A stretch of DNA of 64,000 nt from Dioscorea cayenensis subsp. rotundata (GCF_009730915.1 NC_052491.1:1908908-1972907), one strand, 5' to 3'. Counted from the stretch's first letter, positions 12,044 through 24,809 are shown. The notes: generated by a model from the letters alone, not told the origin. Numbers and translations: made by a program.

Positions 12044-12547
12044 TAAGAGAGATATAATAAAAATTACATTTATACCCTTTTGTGTAATTAAAAAATATTG
12101 TATAAAATAATGAATTATGTTTAATAATGAAAATTTAACATTAAATATTATTAAATATTTAGAATATAATTATTTACTTTAATTTATTATAATTAAATAT
12201 TTAACATTAATATAATTAATTCACATATTTAATTAATATATTTAACTATAAGAATTTAAAATATAGTAATAGTTAAAAAAATAATAATATTTAAATTATT
12301 TTATTATGTTAATCAATATGTAACTATGTTATTTTAATTATTAATTATTATAATTAATTATTTAAAGTAATATTTTTTATTAACATTAATTAATTAACAA
12401 AATTTTAAAAAAACTAATAAATAATTTAAATATTATTATTTTTAAATTATTTTTTAATTTTAATTGTTATAATTAAATCTATTAATTAATTAGATTGAAT
12501 GATTGAATGAGGGGTATAACGGTCATTTCATTACTAGGGATAACCAA
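12044..12547. other. Very AT-rich tract after copy 2 of the direct repeat
   Basis: Nearly pure A/T with many TTAATTAA-type words. It may be the body of the same repeat family seen at 35535, which also passes from a purine-rich head into AT-rich sequence. No genes. Confidence 0.4.
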
Positions 12548-13515
12548 ACTCGGCTTTTTTTTTAAAATATTGCATTTTTTTATTATATACCAAAATAAGT
12601 ATCTTTTAGATTTAATTCAAAAACTGCACAAAAAGACTACGCAAAGCGATTGTCATTTGAGATCTTTTTATCATGACATTATATTTAATTTTTTAATTTA
12701 ATAATAGTTTTTATATGAAATTTTACATTTACAACCTTACAAATTTTTAAATTAATCACAACTCTATTTAAATTTTTACAATGGTATATAATATTTTACA
12801 TTTTTAGTCCTTATAATAGATTAAAATCTCACGTACCGCTTTAAAATTTACAATGGTTTTTTTATATAATATTTTACGTTTTAGTCCATATATATATATA
12901 TATATATATATTAATTTAAATTCTTTCTAACATCCCTATGAAATTTGTCAATAAGTTCCTTCTCACAAACCTACAAACCTACAATCATCCATACTACTTG
13001 GACCTGGTCCAAGTAGTCGTTCGTAATATGTGATTGTCGTAATTTTTTTATAATATATGTTATCATTTTCATCTGTTTAGAGTATGATATATGTTTTTTT
13101 ATTACAAATAATATATGTTAGAAAGAATTTAAATTAAATATATATAAATAAGTACTTAAACGTAAAATATTATATTAAAAAACCATTGTAAATTTTAAAT
13201 AGGGTTGTAACAAAAAATTTTAATTTTAAAAAATATAAGGACTAAAACGTAAAATATTATATAAAAAAAAACCATTGTAAAATTTAAATAGAGTTGTAAA
13301 AAAAATTAATTTAAAAATTTTGTAAGGTTGTAAATGTAAGATTTCATATAAAAAACTATTATAAAATTAAATAAATAAATAAATATAACCCATGTGCAAA
13401 AAAGTACACTGCATGGTACTTTTTGGACATTTTGGTAGTTAATCTAAAAGATACTTATTTTGGTATATAATTAAAAAAAAATATAATATTTAAAAAACAA
13501 AGCCACCAAACTCAC
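12548..13515. mobile_element. Foldback element with ~350-bp inverted arms
   Basis: The left arm (about 12548-12925) and right arm (about 13130-13515) are imperfect inverted copies. ATACCAAAATAAGTATCTTT on the left is matched by AAGATACTTATTTTGGTAT on the right, and AATATTTTACGTTTTAGTCC by GGACTAAAACGTAAAATATT. The outer ends share CCAAACTC/GAGTTTGG. The centre contains a perfect 12+1+12 palindrome. No transposase is present, so it fits a non-autonomous long-TIR DNA element. Confidence 0.75.
12994..13018. repeat. Perfect 25-nt palindrome in the foldback centre
   Basis: ACTACTTGGACC, a single T, then GGTCCAAGTAGT. It is GC-richer than its surroundings. Confidence 0.9.
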
Positions 13516-14251
13516 CATTTTTTGAAACAATGCCACTCACCCACATGCATTAACCCATTACCATGAAAGATACTATTCATATCTTTCTTGATTTCTAAAC
13601 ATGGGTTAAGCATTCATGGATGCAAGTAATTCTCACTCCCAAAGAGATAATCCATGATTCAAATAGGCTAGATTTCTGGATTAGTTAAAACGGACATAGG
13701 AAGTTAGAGTGGAAGAGATTCTATCATAAGTTCATAATATTTTAGACCTTGTTGCTAAGAATTTTTTGTATTCGGATTGATTTTTTATTAGTAATATTTT
13801 GATTTAATAATAATAATAATTTATTATTTGTTTATTTAATACACTATCAATTTATCTAACTAATGGCAGGTGCAACAATTTTATTAGAAATAGAGTGTAA
13901 CAATTTTATTATTGATGTTTTTACTGTATCTCAAAGACAAATGGTAGGTGCAACAATTTTATTAGACATAGAGTGTAAAATAGAATGATGGTTGATTTAG
14001 GTGGATCTATGAGTAAAATAAAAATTCATAATAAATTATAGTTAAGTTTTTATATTTTCTTTATTTTAACTTATGCTGGAAATCAATCAAATGAATAGGA
14101 AAAAATGAATCAACTGCAATGTAACAGATGATCTGAAATCAAACCCGTTCCCCATCTGCATAGGCTCTGGATCATGGTCCTTTATGATAAAGCATGCCAT
14201 TTTATTTTATTTTTGGTAAAGCATGTCATTTTAATAATAATGATGATGATG

Positions 14252-14284
<33 letters not shown>

Positions 14285-14850
14285 CATGCCATTTTATTGC
14301 TTTTTGGTAAATCATGTCATTTAATTAATAATAATAATTATTATTATTATTATATTTTGAAATAAATAGATTTTTTTAAAATTAACAACATTTAAATAAC
14401 AGGTGAAATAGTCCAAAAGCTTGGAAAGAAACTTTGTTTAGTTTTTTTCAACTAGTCAACACTTCGTGCTGAGCTAGCATTTGGCAAGATGGCTCCATGA
14501 CAATTTTGAGGAATAAATAGCATTGGGGTTATTACGATAAATGTAAAAAAGATAAGGGCAAACTTGAAAAGAAGCCACACACACACACATATATATATAT
14601 ACGTATATATTATATATTAAATATAATATAATATTTTTTCATGTACCCTTCTTATTTGAATATCTTACAGTAGTAACTTTTGTATAATATTGATTATTAA
14701 AGTTATATATAAAAGAACAAAAGACAAGTATGGATTGATCCTTTTTTTTTAAATAAATTAAAATAAGAACTCCCAAAATTGTCAATTTGTGGGTTTTCAA
14801 AAAAAAAAAATTATTTTTTTTTGAAGAACTAATAGTAATTAACCAGAAGA
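13516..14850. other. AT-rich intergenic with microsatellites
   Basis: Holds a partial copy of the CNL 3' flank (13861-14020, with GGTGCAACAATTTTATTAGA twice), GAT/AAT microsatellites at 14237-14283, a threefold word GCATG(C/T)CATTTTA near 14190-14330, and a CA/TA run at 14577-14607. No coding signal. Confidence 0.6.
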
Positions 14851-14852
14851 AC

Positions 14853-14897
14853 GGCCCATAAAAGGTCCACATCCATGAAGCCCAATGGGAAGGCCCA
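14853..14897 (+). promoter_or_regulatory. Cluster of site II (GGCCCA) promoter elements
   Basis: GGCCCA at 14853, GCCCA at 14880 and GGCCCA at 14892, followed by ATATATAT. These are site II (TGGGCC/T) elements read on the other strand. In plants they bind TCP-type factors and are common upstream of broadly expressed genes for mitochondrial and ribosomal proteins. They lie 240-280 bases before the ATG of the next gene. Confidence 0.55.
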
Positions 14898-15135
14898 TAT
14901 ATATTCTGGTTTCTTTAGGATGTGCACCAAGTGTGTTAGTGGGTTTCGGCTCCTGCGATTTTTAGGATTTTAAGAAATTTTTTAGGGTTTAATCAGAGCA
15001 CTTTGGGAGGAAATACGATGGTTGGGATGGAAATTTCGCAGGAGCTTCAGCGATTTCTTGGGGTTTGATTCATCTCCCTCCTTCTCTCGTTGTCTGTCTC
15101 TCTGGGGCTCGTTGTGGGTGTGGGTGAAGAAGAGA

Positions 15136-17361
15136 ATGGGGGATTTGCTTGCGGAGCTGGAGCATCTGCTCCGATCGGTAAGAGAGATTTAGCTCAAAAT
15201 CTTATAATTTGATGTTTAGGGTTTCAATGTTTCACAATTATTAGATGTGGATTTCGTTTTTTTTATGAATTTTGATTTTGGTGGTTTGTTTTGATGGATG
15301 GATGGATGTTGCAGGAAGGGATGACGAGGGAGGAGGCTGTGTTCTTCAAGGAATGCAAGGATAGAGCTATCAAGGATTTCACTGTTGGTGCTTGTGCTTC
15401 TTCAGCCATTGCCTGGATCGGTATATGCTTTATACATAGTTTCTTGATGAATAAATAAAAAAAACTTTCCTTTATGTAATACTTAATGCTATGAGTTTAT
15501 GTGAGATCTCTAAAATTTGATGAATATGTATGTATGCAGCATCTAGAAGCTTGGTTCCGTGGCATAGGTTTAGCCTTTCAGCTGGTGAGTTCATGAATCA
15601 TTCTTCTAATTTTATTTAATTTTTCACTAAAATTGGCTTATTTTTTCTATGTATTGCTATTGTAAATACTTAAATTCACCTCCTTTTTTTAAAAGGAAAA
15701 AAGACTGATTAGTAGTGTTGAAATATTGGTGTTGTAGTTATTTCTTGTAGCTTAAATTAATTGAGCTTGTGAATTGTCCAAATAATTACATTTGTGTGTG
15801 TGTGTGGCTTCAAGTTATTGTGTTCGTGAAATTTGATTTGTATGTGTGTGGAATTTCAGTTTATTGTGATTCATGAAGTACCCAAACAAATTACATTTTT
15901 TGTTTGTCTTTGAGTGCGGCTTCAAGCAATTGAGCTGATGACATTGGATATATATATCTGTGGTGCTTCAATTAATATGTGTGCGTGTGGAGCTTTAATT
16001 AAATGACTGCATGAATTATCAAAAAGAAAATTAGTTACTTTTGTGTGTGTGTGGATGGAATTTCAATTAATTGAGCTTATTAATTATCAATATAGTTAAA
16101 TTTGTATTTTTTGTGCGAGAGGCTTCAAATCCTTTGGTTCATGTATCATCCAAATGATCACATCTTGTGTGTGTTTGTGCGTGCTTGGATTTTCAATTAC
16201 TTGAGCTCATTAATTGTTGTATGGATTTACGATTACTTGAGCTCATTAATCGTCAAAGTGGTTAAATTTATGTTTGTGTGGGGGGCTTCAAATAAATTGA
16301 TCCGTGGATTATCCAAATAATTACATTTGTTGGGGGGTATTCTCTAGTGTGTGATAGCTACTAGCAAATAATTTTGTAAATGGTGCAGGGTCTGGTTTGC
16401 TAGCAGGAATGTGGAGGTTTAATTATTCATTGGATGCTTGCGTGGATAAAATTCTAGGACGTGATTGGGATCACATGAAGTTGGGTTTGGCAGGCATGTA
16501 GGTTCTACTTCTCAATTACATGTATATACATTCTTGCATTGTGCAACACCATTTGCAAATGTGCCCTTGAATAGAGCTCTCCAATGCACCATGTGGCACA
16601 CTTAGATTTCTCTATCTATGCACTGACATATATGTAATGGCAGCACCTCTCTGATATTCTGGAAATTTTTGGTTATCTTTGTGATTTTCTTCTATTTCTT
16701 TTAGTAACTCTATAACTCCAGTCCTGATTTAAACTATGATTTATTTTCTACTGAATATCTGGAAGTATTATCACAAGAAAGATTGAATTTCTATGTGTTA
16801 CATTTATGTTCGAATGTTCAATTCGGTATATTTGCTGAAAGAATTGTTTATTGGATTAAATGCATGGCATTTTTGGCAGAATCATGAAGAGGCATATGTA
16901 TAATCCATCACGTGTGAAACTTTTGAGTAAACATATGTACCCAGAGGAGGTATTCAATGACGTGAATCCTGATCGTGCTTTCACATTATGGCGGTTCCGG
17001 AACATGTATGTAGAGGGAAATGATGTTCAAAAGTTCCAATACAGCAAAGTCGGAAATTATAAAAACTCCACCGCAAAGGAGCAGCCCAAGCAAATCATCG
17101 TAAGTATCTTTGATCCTGCCTGACATGTTTAAGTTCATTTTTTTAGAACAGTTATTAAAACTTCTTTCCTTTGGAATACAGAGCAGCCATGGTAGTGATA
17201 TGATCACAGATCCTCTGGATTGCATCTTTGGTGATTTGGAAAGTGGCAAGGAAACCTCTCATTCAAACAATGTCAGCAAGCGATCTAGAAGAAGACTTCG
17301 TGGTCATAAGAGAGCTCATCGCCATTACCATCATCATCATCGTGAGGCTAACCAAATGTAA
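15136..17361 (+). CDS. Six-exon gene, conserved-looking membrane protein of unknown function
   Basis: Exons 15136-15177, 15315-15420, 15540-15584, 16389-16497, 16880-17099 and 17182-17361 join in frame (702 nt, 233 residues) with GT..AG at every intron. The product starts MGDLLAELEHLLRSEGMTRE. A central segment has two short small-residue/hydrophobic helices (VGACASSAIAWIA and LSAGSGLLAGMW) separated by a basic loop, suggesting a membrane hairpin, perhaps organellar. A charged region follows, and the C-terminus is Arg/His-rich (RSRRRLRGHKRAHRHYHHHH). The early acidic/Cys helix plus hairpin loosely recalls OCIA-domain proteins, but I cannot assign it. It is the only apparently intact gene in the window. 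A decayed copy with introns lies at 25466-27420. Confidence 0.85.
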
Positions 17362-18329
17362 AATTTTTGTCACACGTGACATCAAAGTGACTGCTGGTGA
17401 GTGTTTAAGACACCATTATGGTTTTCTTTGATAGAAGGCATAAAAAAGATCATGTTTGTCATCCAAAAACCAAATATTTATAATCTAAATCCATAATGTG
17501 TTTTGTTGGTTTCATCTTTGTCTTTGTCTAGGAATATTCCTCATTGTCTTTCAATTTCTTATGTCTCATATGGTGTGCTACTTTTGCTAATTGTTTTACG
17601 AGGGAAGTACCTGATGGTACTAAGGAAAATTCTGAATTAACCAAGAAAAAAAAGCCTGATATTTTGTGAAATCCCCAAATGTTCTGAATTTTAAATCTTG
17701 AGATATGTGTGAAGGTTCAATGTGAATCACGGATATTGCCATGCATTTAAAGATCTTTATGGGTTGTGAAATATTTATTGGAAGAGAAGACGGTGCTTGT
17801 TAAGGAATACTAGTTGGAGTTCACTCGTACTGGTTGGTGAACGTGCAACCAAAGCCACAGCTGAGTGAGAAGTGATGAGATTATTGTGGTGTTTGGTTAG
17901 ATATAGCTGGTGAAAGTGCAACCAAAGCTACAGTAGAGAGGGAGAAGTGATGAGATGATATTAGCTTATAGTTAGATACAATAGAATTTTAGTTGTATTT
18001 ATAAATTTTTGTAATTTTGTATTTGAAGATACAAGAAAGTGTCTTGTTAGATGTATTTGGAGTGCTAGATTATTGGACTTTGTGCTTGGTGAGAGAGTTT
18101 TAGATTTGAATTTGAAAAACATATATTTAATGGTGAAGTTACTTCATTCTCTGTGATCATTAGATTTTATTAACTATAAAATATCCTGTTAAATTTTATT
18201 AATTATAAAATAAATAATGGTATATATTTAATTTTATTTATTTTCTAATAGATGGTTATATTTTTGTTGATGTGGAATTTATTTCATATGGCTAATGTTT
18301 ATATTAATTAGTTATAATTATGTTTTTAG

Positions 18330-18580
18330 TTTTTAAAGAAGTACAGTTTCTGTTTTTTTAATCTTTTTATAATTTTTGTGACCTCGGAGTCCTTTTATTT
18401 TTTATTTTTTTATAAATTTGGCAGTGTTAGTTCTCCATGTGACGGATGTTGTTTTAGCAATTAGTTCGGTTCTTTTAATCCCTTTATATTTTTTGTGACC
18501 ATTGAGGCCTTTTTTTTTTTTTAAGTTTGGCATTGTTGGTTCTCCATGTGTGACAGATGTTTTTGCAGTTAGTTTTCCCC
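18330..18580. repeat. Tandem duplication, ~125-bp units
   Basis: Two units, each with TTTTTGTGACC, TTTGGCA(G/T)TGTT and GTTCTCCATGTG in the same order. Confidence 0.7.
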
Positions 18581-19208
18581 GAATTAACTTATTCTATATT
18601 AAAGCATTATTTAAAAATAAATAAATCATGTAAAAAAAATTAACAGATCCGGATCCAATAAGGTATCTAGATCCGAAATCCTGGTCCTTGGTAGAGATGA
18701 CAAAAGCCAAGGCAATTGTGTGTTTTGCTTATATTTGTGTATTGTAATAGTTTAATTATTAGTATTAAAGAAATTATTTTTCTGTAATTTTTAACTTATT
18801 AATAAATATTATATATTATAAAGGGTTTGAAAAAAAAAATTCTTTCTTAATTTTACTTTATAAGAGTGTTTGGTTTTAAAGTAGTCTATCGAATCGGTTA
18901 AAGTGTTGAAGTGAAAGTTTTAATTAATTCAACTACCCGATAGAAGTGTTGGAGTGAAAGATTTAATTGAAAATTTTTAATTTCATATGTTGGTTGAAGG
19001 GGAAGTGTTAAATCATTAACATATTTTGTTTGGTTAATAGAAGCGAAAAATAAGAAAACGATGAAAGTGAGATTTTGCCCACCACTTAGCATTTCATGAT
19101 AGGGGTGAAATTACTTTCTCAAATTTATTATGTTGAGTTTATAATTATTTAACATGATAATTTTTAAAAAAATATTTTTTTATGAACAATAAAAAATTTA
19201 AAAAAAAG

Positions 19209-19248
<40 letters not shown>
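19209..19248. repeat. (AAT)n microsatellite
   Basis: About thirteen AAT units immediately before the LRR fragment. Confidence 0.95.
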
Positions 19249-19249
<1 letters not shown>

Positions 19250-19732
19250 GCAATCAATATGGTTGTGGAATAAATAGAGATTCATGGACTTCTCAAACAT
19301 GTGCCAACATGGAATATAAGCATATACAGACTACACAATATGCCCATCCTCCATTTTTGTGACTTGAGTTACAAGCGTGGTGAGGGTTTTGTAAGGTTAA
19401 ACATCACTGATTGCGATGTTGAGGAGTTGTTGATAAATGGCAGTGCAGTCAGTTTAAAGTATTTCAAGTTGAAAGGGCTTCGAAATCTTAAACAAATCAC
19501 TTGGCTAACAGAAACAGTACCTAGTGCGTGCTTCCATAGGTTAAACAAATGTTTCCATTAGTTGGTGTTCATCTATAAAGAGTCTTTCTTGCGTTTTGCA
19601 TCTCCCATGCCTTAGGAAATTAAGTGTATGTGATTGTTCAGCAATGGAGGAATTGATTGACCCTGCAGAGATGCAACAAATTTCATCAGGCCAGCCTACT
19701 TTTCCTAGTCTACTATCTTTGGAAATCAAGTA

Positions 19733-20084
19733 TGATAAAGTGTGAAGCCTCTAGAAGAAGCTTGAAACCACCAACATCACCGACTTTGACAGCACCTTTT
19801 TTGAAGCATCTTGAAGAATGGGTTCATCAACCGACTTAGTGTCTAGAGTTTTCATTAACCAACTCATGATGGGTATAAATAAGGGTTAAAACATTAAGCA
19901 ACCATGCAAGTGAGTAAGCTAAGCTAGCCACTAAGCAAGTAAGTGCATAGAGTAAGAGTGTGAGTGCATAGTGAGAAAAGTGAGTGCATAGTGAGAGAAA
20001 GTGTGAGAGTGATTTGTAAAATAAAAGAATTATTTTGAATAATTAATAATACAAAAGTTTCATATATTCTCTCTCCTCTCAACA
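19733..20084 (+). repeat. 5' LTR of the copia element
   Basis: 352 bp, TG...CA ends. TATAAATA at 19874-19881 is the probable core promoter, and AATAAAAG near 20020 is a possible polyadenylation signal. Confidence 0.95.
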
Positions 20085-20256
20085 TTTCTGGTACCAGAGC
20101 CAGGCTGTCTGGGTCGATTTGCCGAATCACCGACGAGTGTCCGAGCATAGTATCAGGAGTTCACCAGTGTTGCAAGAAGTTCGCCAGTCGGAGTAAGTGA
20201 AGTACCGGTATTCTACCTAGGAGGCTTGCTGGATGATAGGAGACCCAGACATAGCG

Positions 20257-23200
20257 ATGGAGTTCACAAATACTGACTGGTGGTTTAAAGAAATTAAACA
20301 ATAATAATTACATAAATTGGAAGGCATACATAGAGTTCTATCTACAAGGACAGGACCTATGGGAGGTCGTAGGTGGGTCGGAAATGACTCCACCAGATGT
20401 CACTTTTGAAAAAGTGACAGATGTTGCTGGTGACACTAAATCAAAGGAGAAGAAGGCTCTGGCTGTGGAAAGATCAAAAGATGAGGCCTTGCGGAAGTGC
20501 TGCATTAAGGGCGGTAAGGCGATGTTTATTCTGAGAATAGCTGTTGAAGATGAGCTGTTGGAATATATCAGGGAAGCTGCTACACCAAAGATTGCATGGG
20601 ACACTCACGCCACACTATTCTCCAAGAAGAATGATGCACGCCTCCAGCTACTTGAAAGTGAGCTAATGACCATCTCGCAAGGAAGTATGACAATCAGTCA
20701 GTACTTCACCAAGGTAAAATCACTATGTAGTGAGATTGCATAGGTCGCCCTTGAAGAGAAAATTAGTGAGCAGCGAATGAGGAGGATAATTATCAATGGC
20801 CTTAAACCTGAGTATAGCGGGTTTATGGATGCCATTCGAGGTTGGCCAACTCAACCAACCCTGTTGAAGTTGGAGAATATGCTCGCTAATCAGGAGGCTT
20901 TAGCGAAGCAGATGGCTGGTGTCTCGCTGAAGCAGGAAGAAGAGGCGTTGTTTAATAACCGGAGAAAAGACCAGAAGCCCGCATTGGAGAACAAGCCCAA
21001 TCAACAAAGAAGACTGAAGGAGAAGACTAATTCTTCAGGGGAAGCTCACAACAACAACCGTTCGTCCAAAGGAGGCGATAGTCGAGATGATCGCTGCTAC
21101 ATTTATGATAAAAAAAGGGCACTATGCACGAGACTGTTGGCATAAGAAGAAAGGCCAAGGAAATGCAGCAACATCAAGAAGCTTCCAGATGCCAAGCATG
21201 AAGGAAGGTATGATAGCGAAGAAGAGTGGGATGTTGAAGCTGCATTTGCATTGGTCACCACCAAAGTGGAGGAGCAAGAAGAAAAAGAATAAGGTAGCTC
21301 TGACCGCAATAACAAACTAGAAAAAGATCAATTACGAGAATGACTGGATCATCGACTCTGACTGCTCCAACCACATGACAGGTGACATCAAAAAATTAGA
21401 GAGCCTTGAGAAGTACAAGGGGAAGCAGGTGATTGTGACAGCTAATAACTCCAAGCTGCCTATCACCCACATCGGTAAGACACTTATCTCTCCACGCTTC
21501 AATTCAGAGCAAATTAAGCTGTAGGGCGTCTATCATGTTCCTGGGATGAAGAAGAACCTGTTGTTAATCTCACAACTGATAGCACAAGGAAACTATGTGG
21601 TATTCGGGCCACAAGAAGTTAAGGTGTACTGCAGTCTATAGGCGTCAGGCACACCAGTAATAGAGGACCGCAAACTGGAGTCTATCTATGTGATGTCTAC
21701 AGAATCAGCATATGTGGACAAGACTCAGAAGAACGAGACGTCTGATCTCTAGCACGCACGACTGGGGCATGTGAGCTACCACAAGTTAAAGATGATGGTT
21801 GAGAAGTCAATGGTCAAAGGCTTGTCCGACATAGAAGTATGGACTGACACAGTATGCGTTGGGTATCAATTCGGTAAGGCTCATCAACTTTCCTTCAAGC
21901 AATCTAAATTTAGAGCTAAGGAGCCTTTGGAGCTGGTACACTCAGATGTATTTGGCCCAATCAAACAAGCATCTATAAGTGGTGCCAAATACATGGTGAC
22001 CTTTATCAACGACTTCTCGAGGTATGTATAGGTATTTTTCATGAAAGAAAAATATGAAGCACTCTCCAAGTTCAAGGAGTTCAAGGAGAAGGTGGAAAGT
22101 GAGCTTCACAAGAAGATACAGTGTCTTCGTACTGATAATGGAAGGAAGTATCTCTCTTAAGAGTTCGATGCCTATCTGAAGGAGCATAGGTTCGAAGACA
22201 ACTGACTTGCCTCAACACTCCACAACAAAATGGTGTAGCTGAGAGGAAGAATAGGCATATTGCAGAAATATGTCGAAGCATGCTACATGCCAAGAATGTG
22301 CCAGGGAGATTTTGGGCTGAATGCATGAGAACGGCAGCTCACATTATCAACCGGCTTCCGCAGGTGAAGATGGGCTTTCTCTATCCATTCCAAAGACTAT
22401 GGAAGATTAAATCCACAGTAAGTCACTTTAAAGTCTTTGGATGAGTATGTTATGTTTTTGTACCGACCACCTTCGTACCAAATTCGACAAGAGGTGGTGC
22501 GATGTATCTTTGTCGACTATGATGATGAGAGAAAAGAATGAAGATACTGTGATCCGACGTCCGAATGCATCTACACATCCAGGAATGTGGTCTTTGATAA
22601 AGCATCAGCTTGGTGGCCTTTCAGCAAACTCAGTTCTACCAAATATAAAGGAGATTGAGGATATGGTAGAAGAGCAATTACAAGACCAAGCTCAAGAAGT
22701 TCCAACAAGAAATGAAGAAGACACAAGTCCAAGGTCATCAAAGACCAAGAGCCCATGGAAGACCGGAGTCCATAAAGAAGATAAAGAAGAGTTCCCACAA
22801 CTACCAGAAGAAATGCCTCCACCCTTAAGGAGATCATCCAGGGTAAGACATCCCAACCCTAGGTATGCAAATGCTGCACTAATCATGGAAGTTGAAGAAC
22901 CAACATCCTATCACGAGGCAATTAAAAGTGATAAATGGAAGAAAGTAATGGAGGAAGAGATAGCAGCTCTCAAGCGAAATCAGAAGTGGGAGTTGGTGCC
23001 AAGGCCAGAAGAAGTAAAACCAATCTCGTGCAAGTGGGTGTATAAGGTGAAAACTCGAGCAGATGGAACAATTGAAAGGTATAAAGCTCGACTTGTGGCA
23101 CGAGGATTCTCGTAACAGTATGGAATAGACTACGATGAGACATTCAGTCCAGTAGTAAAGATAACAACGGTGCAAGTACTATTGGCACTAGCTGCAAGCA

Positions 23201-24458
23201 AGCAATGGAAGCTCTAGCAGATGGATGTGAAGAATGCCTTCCTACATGGAGAGCTTGATAGAGACATCTACATGGATCAACCACAAGGATTTGAGAGTAA
23301 GGTTCATCCAGAGTATGTGTGCAAGCTCAAGAAGGCATTATATAGTTTGAAGCAGGTCCCAAGAGCGTGTTACAGGAAAATTACAGAGTTTCTTGTACAA
23401 AGTGGCTACAGGTTGACATCATCATATTCGAGCCTATTCGTCAAACACACAGGAGGCAAGATGGCCATAGTACTGGTGTACGTTGACGACCTCATCTTAA
23501 CCGGAGATCTCACTGAAGAAATCCAGCGCACGAAGGAAAATCTTTCAATCCGATTCCAGATGAAGGAGCTTGGAGAATTGAAGAATTTCCTAGGGATCGA
23601 AGTAGAGAAGACAAAGGAAGGAATTTTCCTCTGTCAGCAAAAATACGCAAAGAATCTTTTAGAGAGACATACGGGATGCTGGAGTGCAAGCCACTATCTA
23701 CACAAATGGAGCCAAACATCGAGCTTCGTGCTGGATAAGGGAAAGACCTAGAAGATCCACAGATGTATCGACAACTGGTAGGTAGTCTTATCTATCTAAC
23801 CCTTACTAGTCCTGACTTGGCATATGCAGTTGGAGTAGCAAGCCGTTACATGCAAAATCCAAAGAAGCCACATTTGGAAGCAATTCGGTGGATACTGCGA
23901 TACTTGAAAGGAACTACAGATTACGGTATTTTATACCATAAAGGTGAAGGATGCCAAGTAACTGGATACTGTGACGCTGACTACGCTGGAGATTGTAACA
24001 CGAGGCGGTCGACTACAGGTTACATCTTCAGTCTAGGATCAGGAGTAGTGTCATGGTGCAGTAAGAGACAACCTACTGTATCCCTCTCCACCACCGAAGC
24101 TGAGTATAGAGCTGTAGCTATGGCAGCGCAAGAAAGCACGTGGTTGATGCAATTGATGAGAGATCTTCATCAACCGATTGAACAAGCAACAATTCATTGT
24201 GATAACAGGTCAGCAGTGTGTTTAGCAGAAAATCCAATGTTTCATGCTAGGACCAAGCATATTGAGGTGCACTACCACTTCCTAAGAGAAAAAGTGCTGC
24301 AAGGTAAGATTCACATGAAGCTGATGACCACAAAAAAGCAAGTTGCTGATATCTTCACTAAAGGTCTCAGCACAAAGAAATTTGAAGGTTTACGTGCACA
24401 ACTAGGTATACTCAGGAAAGCATCAATTCAAGAGAAAGTCGGTGCTGAGGAGGAGTGA
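20257..24458 (+). pseudogene. Copia gag-pol, multiply stopped
   Basis: Gag: start ATG 20257 with stops soon after, then about 20310-21160, including a zinc knuckle near 21095-21135 whose second Cys is Tyr (CYIYDKK). Protease: the active-site triad reads Asp-Ser-Asp at 21354-21362 instead of Asp-Ser-Gly. Pre-integrase and integrase core: 21750-22330. RT: 22900-23700, with a YVDD motif near 23480. RNase H: 23763-24458, ending [13 protein letters not shown] and a Glu tail. In-frame stops include TAG at 20741, 21522, 21639, 21750, 22029 and 23215 and TAA at 23113. There are also frameshifts near 21110, 22200 and 23680. It cannot make a full polyprotein. Confidence 0.92.
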
Positions 24459-24809
24459 TAAAGTGTGAAGCTTCTAGAAGAAGCTTGAAATCACCAACAT
24501 CACCGACTTTGACAGCACCTTTCTTGAAGCATCTTGAAGAATGGGTTCATCAACCGACTTAGTGTCTAGAGTTTTCATTAACCGACTCATGATGGGTATA
24601 AATAAGGGTTAAAGCATTAAGCAACCATGCAAGTGAGTAAGCTAAGCTAGCCACTAAGCTAGTAAGTGTATAGAGTAAGAATGTGAGAGCATAGTGAGAA
24701 AAGTGAGTGCATAGTGAGAGAAATGTATGAGAGTGATTTGTAAAATAAAAGAATTATTTTTGAATAATTAATAATACAAAAGTTTCATATATTCTCTCTC
24801 CTCTCAACA
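24456..24809 (+). repeat. 3' LTR of the copia element
   Basis: 354 bp, about 97% identical to the 5' LTR by eye. TATAAATA at 24597-24604. Its first three bases (TGA) are also the stop codon of pol. Confidence 0.95.

Larger units (their letters stand above)
17362..19255. other. Intergenic; two local tandem duplications
   Basis: No genes seen. A ~75-bp unit containing GTGCAACCAAAGC(C/T)ACAG is repeated at about 17830-17960. A ~125-bp unit is repeated at 18330-18580. An AAT microsatellite is at 19209-19248. GTGTTTGGTTTTAAAG near 18867 resembles the start of a TIR element, but no partner was found. Confidence 0.6.
19733..24809 (+). mobile_element. Ty1/copia retrotransposon, complete but inactive
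   Basis: A 5077-bp element with LTRs at 19733-20084 and 24456-24809 (TGATAAAG...CTCAACA), a 5-bp target duplication AAGTA (19728-19732 and 24810-24814), a Met-tRNA-type primer site TGGTACCAGAGC at 20089-20100 and a polypurine tract GAGGAGGAG at 24447-24455. The domain order gag, protease, integrase, RT, RNase H is that of Ty1/copia (Pseudoviridae-type). About a dozen LTR differences by eye indicate an insertion that is not very recent. It landed in LRR sequence. Confidence 0.95.

Noticed and set aside
15136..17361. Assigning the six-exon gene to COX20 or to an OCIA-domain protein
   Set aside because: Only the general layout (helical hairpin, short acidic N-terminus) fits; no diagnostic motif was seen, so it is left as unknown.
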